Below are positions 34,576 through 46,867 of a DNA stretch of 60,000 nt, piece after piece. The first letter of the stretch is position 1. The number at the start of each line of letters is the position of its first letter. The notes under the pieces are model-generated. The model saw only the letters and a list, made by a program, of their open reading frames with translations. It had not been told where the DNA came from and made no database searches. Source of the DNA: Symsagittifera roscoffensis (Eukaryota; Xenacoelomorpha; Acoela; Convolutidae); assembly GCF_963678635.1 (NCBI RefSeq), contig NC_087071.1:20027613-20087612 (forward strand). The letters are read 5' to 3'. The position numbers and the translations under genes are program-made.

Positions 34576-37479
34576 AGCAATTCCAGAGTTTAAGTTTATA
34601 TCTGTCTTTTTTAATCCTTAATGTACTTAAAATCTCAGGTATTTTTGTTAGCTTAAGGTTTTGATTTTTTAAAAACTCCAAATAGAAATAGTCCCATATT
34701 TGTGAGAATATTGTCTTAGTCCTTTATCGAAATATTTTTTTAACTAATCTTTTGAAGATTGTAGGTCGTAGTATGTGTTCATGGAAATGCATGAAAAAAC
34801 CGAAGTTTTCCATAAATTTGTTTTTTTTTCCAGCTTTTATTGGCCGTTTTGTTCTCAAAATACGTTTATTTCTTCTCATTAAAACCTTAAAGTATCTCTG
34901 GCAACATGGAGAATACTTCCATTCAACTCCTTTGAAAATTTGGAAAACAGAAAATTATAATATCCTAAAGCAAAACAAGCTGACAATAAAGCGGATAAAC
35001 AAAATAGGTTCAATTTAACGCTTAACTAATTATTTTTTTTGTGAATTTTTTTGTGTTCTTCACGGAAGAATTTGGAGGAAAAATAGTCAAATTTCCTTGA
35101 GTCATTTTCAGGTTTACTTTAAGCAAAACTGGATTCGCATAATTAACCAGAGACCACCATTACCTTGTAAAAAATAAAATTGATGGCTCAATTTCGATTA
35201 TGTTTTCATCTTTTTACGCTGTTTAGTGAGCTAATTTGATTGATCTGCCTAACAATTTTTGATCAAGTTAATCTGCGTTGTTTGAGTTGACTTTGATTTG
35301 CTTCATAAATTTACATTTTTGACGAACAATTGTCCTGCAAATACTCTCACGGCACGACCATTGTTAAAAATGTTATTAGAAAATTAGGAAGTTTTTTTCA
35401 TCTTGTTGGTAGAGATTGCCTTTTTTTCGTTTATACTTAGAAGCTTTTCACCAAACTTTATGCCTATTTTTCACTCATTTTGTGGTTTTCAATTTCTCAA
35501 ATATATCTCAACACCCACATAGACATTTTCTGGTGTTATAAGCATCCTGAAGTGCTCTGGTTATAATATGAAGCTGAAAGTGTGGAATGGATATACTCGT
35601 CCTGTGTTCTAAATTGCAAAGTTGAAACTCGCTCTTTTGGTGAATCATAAAAGCCTCAAAATTAGCTTTGCATAATTAGCATTTTTTAAAAAACCGTCCC
35701 GTCTGCACACATGTTGAGCAGAATTTTTAAAGGATTTTAACCCATGGTATTTTTTTTTGCTGATGGTTTTTGTATTTGTGAAAACCAAGAATTAAATGTC
35801 ACCAAAAGTTCTCGGAACAAAAATATCTTGCAAGAAAGCTCTGTTATTATGATTTTGTTCTTGAAATTTTTGCGGAACTTGGATTCATTGAAAGATTGGC
35901 CTCAACTTTGCAACAATTAAGCAAAAATTTGCATCGTAATTTAAATTTATTCTTAATTTTTTTCTTTGATGTTTGTTTGAGATATTTTAAAAAAATTTCT
36001 GCTTCTGTCTTGAAATAACGCAACAAAATTTTTACAGCAGTTTTTGCTGGTATATGTTTTCCCTAAGGCGACAAAAACAAAAAAAAATAGTTTAAATGCA
36101 TGCCAAACTATTGTACATAAAACATATCAGATTGAAAATTTTTCTAAATAGATTGATTTAAGTACTTTTGGGCTTATGAAAAACAATTGTGTCGTTAATC
36201 AGAAATTTCTACTGCTATTCAAGCGTACTACTAAGAATTATTGGCAAAACTGTGAAGCTTGCAAATTCAAATGTGTTTTAAAATGCATAAAATCTAAATC
36301 AATAGTGAAATTTTTGAATAGCTTTTTGAATATTTCCAGAAAACTTGCAACTTCTTGCTAATTTTTAGAAAGTAAAAATTTAAAAAATTCCAAGAATGCA
36401 TTCGAAATTGAAAAGCAAATCTTTTAATCTTCTGGCAAGATTTGTGTTCTTTTGCCAAAAATCTTGCAAGATATGCCTTCCAAATACACAAACGATGTTG
36501 CAAATTGCAATTTGCAAAGTTAAAGTTTGTACAATTGGTCAATCACAAAACTTTTATAATTATGGTTTTCAGAATCAGAAAGTTTTTTTTCTAAGTTTTT
36601 CCTTCAACTTTTTTTTCAACGTTTTTTTTTAAGCTCTGAGTGCCGTGAAGTCGAAAAATCAAACTGGTGCTATGTACACAATTGAAAACTCCTGCATATT
36701 GAAACAGCATATTTATCAGGTTTTCATGAATTTCAATAGAAGCAGAGTTGGATGACAGAATACAACTGAAAAAAAAGTTTTAAATTTAGTTGGGGTATTA
36801 CATTGTGTTCGCCGATCCCGAAAACTTCAAAAAGCCGTGTTCAAAAACAAGTTAGTATAATCAGTGGAAAACTATCTTATTAGCAGTAGTAGATTAAACC
36901 CCAGAAAGTTAGATATTCCTGACCAGTAAAAATATTGACCCTGTGAATTTTTCTTCAAGAAATGCATTAATCTGGGCTGAATATACTTGTCATTTGGGTG
37001 AACCATCCTGTAATTCATTTTTTTTTCTTTGAAAAATGTGAGAATTAAGTAAAAGAAGGCAATTATACATATCTGCTTTCGGTTATTTGAAGGCACTTTT
37101 AGTTTTTCAAATGTTTCTCAATTTTTTTGATTGAAGATTGAAAAGATATTCTCGAATACATACAATCAAATGAAGGTTGATGAAAAATTGGTTTGGCTAG
37201 ATATGAGTTTCAAACTTGGGCTATTTCATTGAAGAAAAAAGCAATTGGGCTTTGTCTGCTCAAATATTAACAAAAAAAACCTTCGTGTTCTAAGTTCTTT
37301 CTGTTTTGCGCCAATATGCAAAAAATAGTCAAATATATTTAATTTGAAGGAGGTTGCATTGGATTCGTAGTGTAGAGAATTTTGTCTGATGTAGATTTTG
37401 TGGATGAAAAATTAGAAACTGAAATTATTTAACTTTTTCCTTTTTCAGGCTTTGAGTCAGTTTTTTCTAAAAGCAGTTT
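34576..37479. other. non-coding dynein intron
   Basis: AT-rich; no gene or clear repeat recognised. Short open frames lack family features. Confidence 0.4.
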
Positions 37480-37735
37480 TTTGTTCCGACCATTGAAAAT
37501 AGGGAGGATCTTTGTGTTCGGGTCTGTTCTAATTTTTTTTCTTTTTTTTGTTTTCCACGCAAAATTAGGTACCACAAATAAAGATCGGACTGGGTTGAGT
37601 ATTGAAGACCTTATAGTCGTGATTCGAACCAACTTTCGAAAAACTTTCTCAGTGTCGAGAAAAACCGGTTTGAATTTTTTGAGTTTTTTGTCTTATTTCG
37701 AAGCGAGCGAGCAGTCTTACTCTAATTGCCTTAAA
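37480..37735. repeat. dispersed ~255 bp repeat
   Basis: CCATTGAAAATAGGGAGGA to AGCGAGCGAGCAG. Parts recur at 43418-43555 (CCATTGAAAATGGGGAGAAA) and 43800-44005 (GGCACCACAAATAATCATCA to AGCGAGCGAGAAG), and a weaker copy at 44650-44730. Confidence 0.7.
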
Positions 37736-39410
37736 GCATACAATAGCTTAATTTAAAATGTAAAACTTATTTTTAATTGAGTAACGTTAGTTTACTATGA
37801 GTAGTTTATCGCCTTTTTGGAATCAAATGTTTCAAAAATTCAAAAAAACATTTTCAACTTTTTTAAAACTTTTTTTTCGTTTTCTTTTAATTTTTCAAGA
37901 AAAATTGGTTTTCAGTTCGCCAATTTTAGTTTGGTTGTCAATTATAACAAAAAAACAAAGGCAATGATTTGAAAAAACTTTGTTGTTTTCTTGAGAGTGT
38001 TTTCCTGAGACTATGGCTGGAACTTTCTGGGCTACTTGCACAGTAACCGGCTATCCTTGCTTACAGTTTTTCCTTGTTTTAAATATCTTATTATTTATAG
38101 GCTCTTAAAACTCAGGCCAAAACTAAAAATATATTTTTGATTGGGAAAATGAAACGAGAACTGGAAATTTTTCTTCGTTTTCAATATTTTGAATGTTTTA
38201 GCCGCCATCTTACATCACTTCATCCATTTTCAACTGATTGCCAATTTGCTTAAATCACTTTCAATTTTAACAGGACGTAAAAGTAGTGTTGTCATTGGAC
38301 CAATTATGTAACATCATTATCAAAATCAAGGTTATTTTTGATTTCAACTGTTTTATATTGATTCAATTCTATGTGCTTTACTAATCTATTTGAAAGAGTT
38401 GGTTTCATTCCGGTAACTTTTTTGGTAGCTTACTCGTCAAATAAATTCAAAAAAGATCCGTCTATAAAGACTTTTTAATTTTATATTCTTCAATTTTTTT
38501 TTTCCAATTTTTAAACACAAAAAGATCTCGAGAAAATTCTTGTTCAGTATTACGTTGATCTAGAATTATTTGAGGATGGTTTTAATTACAAACTTTCAGT
38601 TTCTGAGGAATTTTTTGAAACTTGACCATTTAAAAATATGAAAAAAAACTTAAACAAAAGGGTTTCGAGTCTCATTTTTAAGATCTTCTTTTTGTGCACT
38701 TTTGTAAAACAAATTAAAATCAAAAAAAATTCAACAGCACATAGTTGTTCTCGTATTTTCTATTCAGGTAAAATAGCAGCACGAAAAATCTTCCAAAAAC
38801 CATTTTCTACAAGTTTGTTGCCAAATTAATCATTTTTCAAGAGTATAAGAGTAAAAAAAATCTGTTAAAAATCTGTAAAACTGATTAGAATAATAAAGAC
38901 GGATAAAAAGATTTAAGCCGATTTAAATTGGACCAAATGGATTCACAGCAGTTTGAAGAGAGTTAGAATGCCTAAAAAAACAAGTAACAGACAAAAAACG
39001 CCTAGATCGATTGAATTTGATTAAATGTCTAGCAAGTCCGTTGTTTTTTAATACAATTTTTTTGTTACTAAAATAGATCCTAATGCATATTTGACAGCGC
39101 AAGTAGTTTTGATAATTTATGTTTAGTTAATACATTGTTACGAGTGTATGTTGCATACGGATTGTTGAAATTTCCACGTGCTTATAAATTTGCTTGCTAC
39201 TTTTTACAAAAAGTTTCCTTGAATTTTTCAATATTTTTGGTAATGTTTCTTAGGATAATTCTCAGAGTGCCATGAAAGTTTTCTCAAAGTTGTTGAATTT
39301 TTTATTGCTTGTATTATTGTAAGAGATAGTATACGCGCAAATTTATCATATATACTCCTGTTGTGCCTCATCTACGCTGACTGGTTCAATCTTTGAGCCA
39401 CATTAGTCGT
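37736..39410. other. non-coding dynein intron
   Basis: No gene or repeat recognised. Confidence 0.4.
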
Positions 39411-40145
39411 ATCATTACGGCACCAAGTTTGGTTTTATGACTAAAGACATCTTTGCGCTTTCGCGCTTCTGTATTCCAAGGACACATCTTTTGCGTGTGT
39501 TGGAAAAGTTTGTCAGTGATTTCTACTCTTAAACAATGTAACTATACCTACCCCAAAGGCCGACAAATCTTTTTTCTTTTTTCTTTTCATTGGACTCCGG
39601 AGACAAACGTGTTTCGGTTGTGGAAGTGAATTCTGTCCACTTTCTGTGGATTCCACAATTTTTTAGTGAATTACGCTGTCAATTTCCCGTTTATCTTCGG
39701 ATTTCGCTGTTGATCAGTGAATTACGTAGTCATTTGGTTATTTTGTCACTGAATTCCACAATTATACTTTTTGAACTATAGAATAAAAAGCGGAAAGAAA
39801 ATAAGTTGTTTGCGGAGTCCACTGCTAAATTATGGAATCCAGCTAAATTTTCTTTATTTTGCTTCAACTGCCAAAAAGCAATTGTCTGCGGAACCCAAAT
39901 CGAGCGCGTCTTTGCTTTTGTCTTCAAAATCTGCCTTGTACTGGATTCCAAATTCTTGCTCGGTAGCCAACACTCAGGTTTAGCGCCTAGTGCTTATACA
40001 TTTGTCTTTCAATTTCACCAGAATTACGACTTCAAAGAATATTTGAAATATTGTGGAGATCAACACAATTTATGCGGATTCCATGGACAATGTATGCGGA
40101 ATCCAAACCATTACCAAAGTACCCGAGCTTGGCGTCGTAATGATT
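39411..40145. mobile_element. TIR element with internal GTGGATTCCRC-like repeats
   Basis: Inverted ends ATCATTACGGCACCAAGT and ATCATTACGACGCCAAGC (18 of 22 bases match). The interior has repeated TGGATTCCACAA, TGAATTACGCTG and GCGGATTCCATGG motifs. No transposase frame; the target duplication is unclear. Confidence 0.7.
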
Positions 40146-40498
40146 TTAGAAGAAAAGTGATAACACCTTTGACAAAATTATTTTAAAAGAACTGCCAAGA
40201 CGTAGCTTCTAAAAGAAGAACTAGTTTTAACAATATTTTAATATTTGTTCTGTTTTGCAACGCGTTCTGATGTTTATTCTGCCTTTATAGTTTGTTTTTG
40301 GGTCAATCGGAGCTTCTGAAGTTTCAGATTTGACAATCTCAGAAATCAGGAGAAATTGATATATTTAGTAAGCCTTGCCTTTGAAAACCGGCAGATATGA
40401 TTTTGCAAAACTGACTGCAAAATGCCGCAACTTCGAAACATTGTCATCATCAGCTATAGAATTTGGGAGCTTTTTCTGAAATCGTGTTTGTGTTTTAG
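40146..40498. other. non-coding end of the 28 kb intron
   Basis: Nothing recognised except the exon C acceptor. Confidence 0.4.
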
Positions 40499-40615
40499 GC
40501 TGAAAAAGACGTGATGAGTTTTCTATCAGCTGAAGATAAAAACTTTGACGAGTTCTGTGAACAAGTTCTGAAATATCTGCAGTTGAAAGAAGAGATCGAA
40601 TATGGACTGAGAAAG
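40499..40615 (+). CDS. dynein heavy chain exon C (tail)
   Basis: This exon has 39 codons, phase 0/0, acceptor TGTTTTAG ending 40498, donor GTAATG. It encodes AEKDVMSFLSAEDKNFDEF and a helical stretch ending EIEYGLRK. A 28 kb intron carrying a minus-strand gene separates it from exon B. Confidence 0.91.
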
Positions 40616-41427
40616 GTAATGCAGTTCACATTTCACTATTTTTTGTTCGTTTTTTTTTCGAAATATATTTTACCATTTTTTAAAAACAAGCTTAAAAAAT
40701 TTAATATCATTTCAGTCAATCAGTGTAAGTAAACAGTGTACAATTTAGTATCCTTCACCATCAGTATAAATTACCTGTCATTCTAACCGCGTATTTTGAT
40801 CATTAGAAACAAAAATGCAATTTGTTAGCTGTTTTGTTCATCATTTCAACAGCAAAACGACTAGTGGTTCGAATCCTGCTAGGAAATAAGTTGCGATAGT
40901 AAATTTTTAATTTCCGTTTTTGAGGAAATTTATCTCCTGCTTGTGCAAGTAGCACAAATCATTCAATGATTTAAGAAAACAAATTCAAACATACGAAATT
41001 TTTTTTTTAAGTTATCGGAAAAAAATAAAAAAGTGTTTTTTTTTCTTTTTTATAAGTAAGCTTTTCGTACAAATGATATTGTCTGTTAGTTTTTTCTTCG
41101 GTAATGCGCAATTGAATTTGGTGAAAAAATGCAAGAATGAGAGGATGGATTTGCTGAAACAATGTCAAGACTAGAAAAAACAAGTACGCTGGTCACCATC
41201 TTTTTTGTGTTTAATTAGTCTGAAGTTCCATATTTTTCAGACCAGTTTTTTTTTCGACACTGAGACAATTTTGTTTGATTTTTTTGGAATGCCTCATTTT
41301 GAAATAAACTTCCGCAGAACTTTGTTGAAAAGCCTCATTTTGAAAAAAACTTCCTCTGAAACTACTCTCTCAATAAATCTTTTACAATAAATCTCTTCAA
41401 AAACGACTGATCTAAGAATGTTTTTAG
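40616..41427. other. dynein intron C-D
   Basis: 40867-40890 (GGTTCGAATCCTGCTAGG) looks like a tRNA T arm, but no tRNA fold surrounds it. Otherwise nothing. Confidence 0.4.
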
Positions 41428-41555
41428 GTCACTCGTCTGGGCATGTTCGAGTTGCACTGTGATGATCTGATCTTCGCCATGGCCAAGAGGGCAGACTACT
41501 TAGCCACCAAACTGGTCCAGAGGATGTCCAAAGACCACATTGAGGCCAACAAACG
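41428..41555 (+). CDS. dynein heavy chain exon D (tail)
   Basis: This exon is 128 nt (42 codons plus 2 nt), acceptor TTTTTAG, donor GTACAG. It encodes VTRLGMFELHCDDLIFAMAK and LVQRMSKDHIEANK. The split codon is completed as Arg by exon E, which supports both boundaries. Confidence 0.93.
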
Positions 41556-44258
41556 GTACAGAGCTTGAAAAAAGTAGAAATTCAAAAAAATCAGTAGATC
41601 GAAAAATTAACAAGTCTTAAAATTTTTTTTTTCTCTCTCTCGTAATTGTGACTTTGAGTGCAAAATTTCGTTTAAACCACCTAGTGAATTTCTTTTGTTT
41701 ATTACTTATGCCTGTCTGAGTTTTGTGCTTATTTTAATTTACTGGACGAAACGATCAAAATGATTTTTTTTCTCACACGTTTCTCTCAAATTACGTTAGA
41801 TTAAAAAACCGACGAAGACAAAAGTTGCTCGAAGTTCGACTGAAAAATATGGTGTATTTTTTCCAAATTTTGCACTGAAAATTAGTCGTCTGAAGTACAT
41901 GTTTTTTTTGGGTCGATTTATTTAAACCTACCCAAAAAACTACTAAGTTACGGTCTGATTAAATTATATAAAAACATTCTTAGAATTTGTAAAACAAAAT
42001 TTGAAAAAAAAACTAGCTGAAAATTTTAATACGTATTTTTCTTCCTGGCATTTGATTGCCTAGTAGGCTGTTTTACTAAAAATCTTCTTTTGATTTGAAA
42101 TCAATTTATAGTCAATTTCCAAACAATTTTTTTTTCCGACAACTTCTTGAAATGAAAAGATCTATTGTGTGGCTCGTGAACTCCAAAACTCATTTTGACT
42201 ACCTCAAAAAAAACTCGTACCGATTCGTAGCGTGGTATCAATTAACAGCTTTTTAAGTTTTGCTTCAGTTCAAACAAAAATCGAAACAATGTCTCAGCTT
42301 TCAGAAAAACATTTTCGTTTTAAAAAATTCTCCAAAAAATGACATGAAACTTACGAATAACACAAAAAGAAACTGAACTCTCAACTTATACCTATTTCTT
42401 CTTGTATTTTGATTCGGAAAAACATAAACTTTGGACATCTTTTCTATATGATTTTTACTATATAAACTTTACTGAAAAAACGAAGCAAGCAATTTTTGTT
42501 CATGTTTAAAGAAAACAAATCATCCTAAAAACGACTCAAATTTGATAACGAGTTTTATAGAAATTTTTATAATAATATTTGGTAAAATCCTCGGCTATTT
42601 TGTTTTTATTTGTGTACAAATTTTTTTTTTCGAAACTCTAAAAAAGCTGATAGAACCTTTTCTTGTTGATTTTGTCTAAAATATTTAAATATGTGCTGTA
42701 TAGATTATTTTTTTCGTTTATTATAGATTGTTGTATAGATTATCGGTAAGAATTTGTAGAGTTGAGTCTAGCCCAAAGTTTTTTCCAAAATAAAAAACTC
42801 AATCGCTGTGAAAGAAGCAAAGAGTGTTTTCCTTCAATTTGACTTATTTATGTCTGGAATTTTTTCAAAATGCAGAAAATTATTTGCAAAATAATTGAAT
42901 TTATATTGCATATCATTTTCAATTTCTTTTTAATTTTTTTTTGGTTTTTCAAAATTTTATTTTTTGATAGCATAGAAAAATGAAAGCGCAATTGACTATT
43001 TAAATCCAGCGTGATTTTTCTTAACAATTTTTTTTGTGTGTATACCATAAACTTCATATCTTTTTTAATATAAAAAAACTTTTTTGATTAAGTTTTGCAA
43101 TCGAGATTAATTGATCTTAATTTGAAACTACGTGCTCCCCTGACTTATAGCTATTGTGGACAAAAACCGCATCTACGCCATACTTTTTCTGTTTGAGATT
43201 GGCCAGAAAAAAACAACACCATGGCGAGAAATAAAGGGATTTTAATATTTTTTATTTTGATAACTAAAAAATTCTAAACTAATTTTCAATGAAGTCGGAT
43301 TAAAATAAGGCCTCCAAAATTTCTGTAGTAACCTTGAGAGAGGAGAATTTTTCCGAATGAGTTTATTGTAAAACTATATTTATGACTGAGAATTTAACCT
43401 GTTTCATTTTAGTTTATCTTGTTTTTGTTCGACCATTGAAAATGGGGAGAAACATTGTATTCGGGTGTGTTTTAATTTTCTTTGTTTTTTTTGTAAACGC
43501 AAAATCAAGTACCGGAGATAACCATTGAAATGGCTCGAGTGATACATCAAATAAAAACTCTTTCCACCGCAATCCGAACGATTTTAAAATTTTTTCTATG
43601 AGTTATTTTAGTATCAAGAAAATTTGCTTAAAGTTTTCATTCGTTTTCAGTCTTTTCACTTTTTTCTACACAAATACTGTCGATTGACCTTATTTCAATT
43701 GTTTTTAAGCGTTTTTATAGTTCTCAAATTACACCACGCACTAAAAACTACAATAGTTTCAAAAATATTTATTTTTGTAGCTTTTTGTATATACGTGGGC
43801 GTGATTTTTTCTCCCACAAAATCAGGCACCACAAATAATCATCAGATTGAGCCGAGTATTATATCCTAATAAAACCTTTTTGATCAGGATTCGAATAACA
43901 TAAAAACAATCCAATTTTTTTCAAGGTTGAGTGAAAACTGCTTTGAATTGTTAGCCGTTTTGTCTATTTTTGCGCCGTTAAAGCGAGCGAGAAGTTGTTG
44001 TAATAGGAAAACCTTTTTTTAAGTCGAGAAAAACATATTTGTTACCTCAATGATTTTAACTTTCAGAGATTTTCTGTTGGCAATGGAATGTTTTAATTGT
44101 TTGTTTTTTGAAACTTCACGATTTTTATAGTTTGTTGATTTCTTTTTAGTTTTAAATTTCAGTTCGCAATATAAATTTGAAACAAAATCAATTTGAAAGC
44201 GTGTTTTTTCCTTAACGTACTTTTTTGAATAATATTTTGAGAAAACTTTTTTTTTCAG
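41556..44258. other. dynein intron D-E with old repeats
   Basis: 41740-41860 is a degenerate half of the Tc1-like fold-back (GGACGAAACGATCAAAATGA). 43418-43555 and 43800-44005 belong to the 37480 repeat. No gene. Confidence 0.5.
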
Positions 44259-44397
44259 GTTGTGTGAAGAGTTTGAGGAGATAGCGGAGAAGGCATTGAC
44301 CACTCCTGCAAACACTTCTGAACTGATGGAGTTGAAGGCCTACATTGAACACGTGGAGGACACCACTGTCTATGAGTTGGAAAACAGACTCATACAG
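44259..44397 (+). CDS. dynein heavy chain exon E, GC donor
   Basis: This exon is 139 nt (1 nt plus 46 codons), with a poly-T tract and CAG acceptor. It encodes LCEEFEEIAEKALTTPANTS then ELMELKAYIEHV and ends ENRLIQ. The exon ends CAG and the intron begins GCACGT, a GC-AG intron. Using the next GT would add residues that break continuity with exon F, which starts AKDRLAFLLEY. Confidence 0.93.
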
Positions 44398-44860
44398 GCA
44401 CGTGTTATCGCAGAAACTTTAAAGATTTGTAGATTTATAGAAAAAGATATATATTAAAAAATATTACTATAATTTTAGTAGCCATTATTCGAATTAGAAA
44501 AAAAAAGTTCAATAGTAACCGAATGGTTTTTTGATCACTGAGCCTCACTGTTGCGACCACATTATACTTGTCAATTTTTCAAAAAGTTTTTTACTATTTA
44601 GTTATTTGATTTTATTTTTTAATAAACTTTAATAAACTTTTATAATTTTACAACCTCGTAATTGAGAGGAACTTTGTGTTTGCGTGTTTTAATTTTTTTC
44701 AAGTTTCAAACTAAAATTAGGTTTCCTTGAAAACACTTGCGAATACAAAGTTTGTACCAACTATGATCGGTCAAAACCAGAAAATAACAAATTGTAGAAC
44801 ATCTTCCCTTAAAATTATCAAAACACCATTTAATCATCCAATTTTCTATCTAATTTCTAG
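44398..44860. other. dynein intron E-F (GC donor)
   Basis: Begins GC and ends CTAG. Contains a weak copy of the 37480 repeat. No gene. Confidence 0.6.
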
Positions 44861-45025
44861 GCCAAAGACAGACTGGCCTTCCTGCTGGAGTACTCTGTGT
44901 CCACTCCTCAGGACATCCGGCTGAACAACAGCACCTTCCAGTGGTACGAACGGATACCCGAGGTGTTTCTGGAACACAAAGTGATCATACAGGAGAAACA
45001 AAAACAGTATGAAGAGGCGCTCAAG
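44861..45025 (+). CDS. dynein heavy chain exon F (tail/linker border)
   Basis: This exon has 55 codons, phase 0/0, acceptor TTTCTAG, donor GTCAGA. It encodes AKDRLAFLLEYSVSTPQDIR and FQWYERIPEVF followed by a charged helix ending QYEEALK. Confidence 0.94.
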
Positions 45026-45839
45026 GTCAGAATGTTCTAGAACGTTTCAGATTATTCCATAAGAAATTATAGTCTCCTGAATAATTAACAGCATTTGTCC
45101 GAAGACAGTTCGAGGAAATGCGCAATCATTCACATCCTTATATGATTTGTACGGAAATTGACTAATCATAATAGTAGCATTTCTTGAAGTTGCATTTTTG
45201 CTGACACAAGTATCTCAAAAACAGTTCATTTCGGTTACTGATACTGATTTTTTTTTGATAAATTGGTAAGAATAGCCTAGAAGGTTTCAACTTGTTTTCG
45301 GAGAATGAAAACTCTCATTTCAAAAAACGGGAAACAAAGATCCAGGTTCACTTAGACGCTCTTTGAAAGCGATTGAAATTTATATCTTTTGAAAAATAGT
45401 ATAAAAAGTTTGCAGTCATTCTGAACGTCATAGTAAATTTGTTTCAAACTCTGTTTAAAAATTGTAATCGATCCCCTGCTATGACAATGATAGTGTGTTT
45501 ATTGACCTCCAGTTTCAGGTCTACCACAGTCTGATCAAATTTAGTTCCAATAGTGCTACCACGTGAAAGTTCAAGACGCAAAAAAACTACCTTTAAAACG
45601 ACCGCTAAAAGAGCCTCGCTCAATTGAAGAACTCATTCTAGAATGTGGGAAAATAACAGAAAAGGGACTATGCTTAGACAGGCTGCAAGGCTTTCATTGA
45701 TTCTCTGCGAATCGCAGAAACGCCAATGATTAATTATTTTCCTAAACGCCAATGATTAATTATGTAACTTAAAATTTACATAATTACATTAAACGCCAAT
45801 GATTAATTATTTTCAACTTAAAATCTACATAATTTTTAG
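45026..45839. repeat. dynein intron F-G with acceptor-side duplication
   Basis: AACGCCAATGATTAATTAT occurs three times in 45719-45815. ACTTAAAATTTACATAATTA (45768) is repeated as ACTTAAAATCTACATAATTT just before the real acceptor. Confidence 0.8.
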
Positions 45840-45986
45840 TTGCGTCGCGAGAGGTTCATGGAGGAATTGGACACTTACTCGAAACAACTCGAGGAGTTCT
45901 TCGGCTTTGGAGATTTAGCTGACGTGAACAAGTACCTGAAGAAGGCACAGGCACTGGAACAGAAGTTGGAGTCTGCACAAGAAAAG
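45840..45986 (+). CDS. dynein heavy chain exon G
   Basis: This exon has 49 codons, phase 0/0, acceptor TTTTTAG, donor GTCAGT. It encodes a helical segment with LEEFFGFGDLADVNKYLKKA and ends LESAQEK. The acceptor region (45721-45839) contains short direct repeats. The intron after it holds the BEL/Pao insertion. Confidence 0.93.
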
Positions 45987-46351
45987 GTCAGTTACGTCTA
46001 AACGTAAACACTCTTCTCATTCACCAAGTTAATTTTCCCACTATAATTTGCTTTTTCAGTTATGTATTTCAACAAACAATTTAGGGGTTTTTTCACTCTT
46101 TTTAGCTTTCAGTTTCCATCTAGTTGTTTTTGATATACCATAACGACCAGACGAATGTTCGACTTTCTTTCTCATATATTTGACGCCCATAATGGTTTTA
46201 TTAGGCTTTTTCTCTCTTTTTTTTTAAATTTTGTTTTCTGAATATTTCTTTGCTGCTACAATAACAAACATTTAGTTTCTTAGCTGCCTTTTGCCAGCCA
46301 AAGAAAGATGTTCGATTTTTCTCTGGTTTTATCGATTAGAACTAATATCTT

Positions 46352-46867
46352 TGTTGCAGCGCAAATATAAAACAATAGTACAAATGCATATAAACGTAAA
46401 TGTGCGAGAGTATAAATGCATATAAAAGTAAATGCATACAGGGACAGTAGCCAAGCGTATACATGGTGCGTCCCGGCGGGTTCGGCGCCGGTTTGAATCC
46501 CGACTAGGTCATTTCCTTTCTAGAACTCGAATATGCACCGAACTTGATGGGATGCTCCGTAACCAGGTTCAATCCCCCCCCCCCCCAAAACCGATTTAAC
46601 CGTCTTTTCGCTCTAATTTGGTTCAGCCTTGATTAAGGCTGACCTTTAAAAAGAGCAATTTGTCTCAAGGACAAATACTGGCCATTTTTGCAGCTTGCTT
46701 TGAGTTATGCAGTTTTTTGTGTCCGATGTTACCGATAACAATAAAAAAGTTTGTTAAAAATATCATTATATTACGAAATTTCCAGAGTTATTTTCCCGAT
46801 AAAATACTCGTTAATTCAAGTGTTTGAAAAGAGATTTTATTACGAAGTGTGGAGATTGGCGCGCACA
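46352..46867 (+). repeat. 5' LTR of the BEL/Pao element
   Basis: The LTR is 516 bp, TG...CA, matching 55612-56123. It contains a 13-base C run (7 in the 3' LTR) and a tRNA-like stretch at 46448-46500 with A-box- and B-box-like motifs. Confidence 0.96.

Noticed and set aside
36176-36632. Overlapping opposed frames in the 28 kb intron
   Set aside because: Cys/Phe/Lys-rich AT-driven composition, no domain, no splice support.
40850-40900. Possible tRNA (GGTTCGAATCC)
   Set aside because: A T-arm-like motif only; no acceptor, D or anticodon stems can be paired around it.
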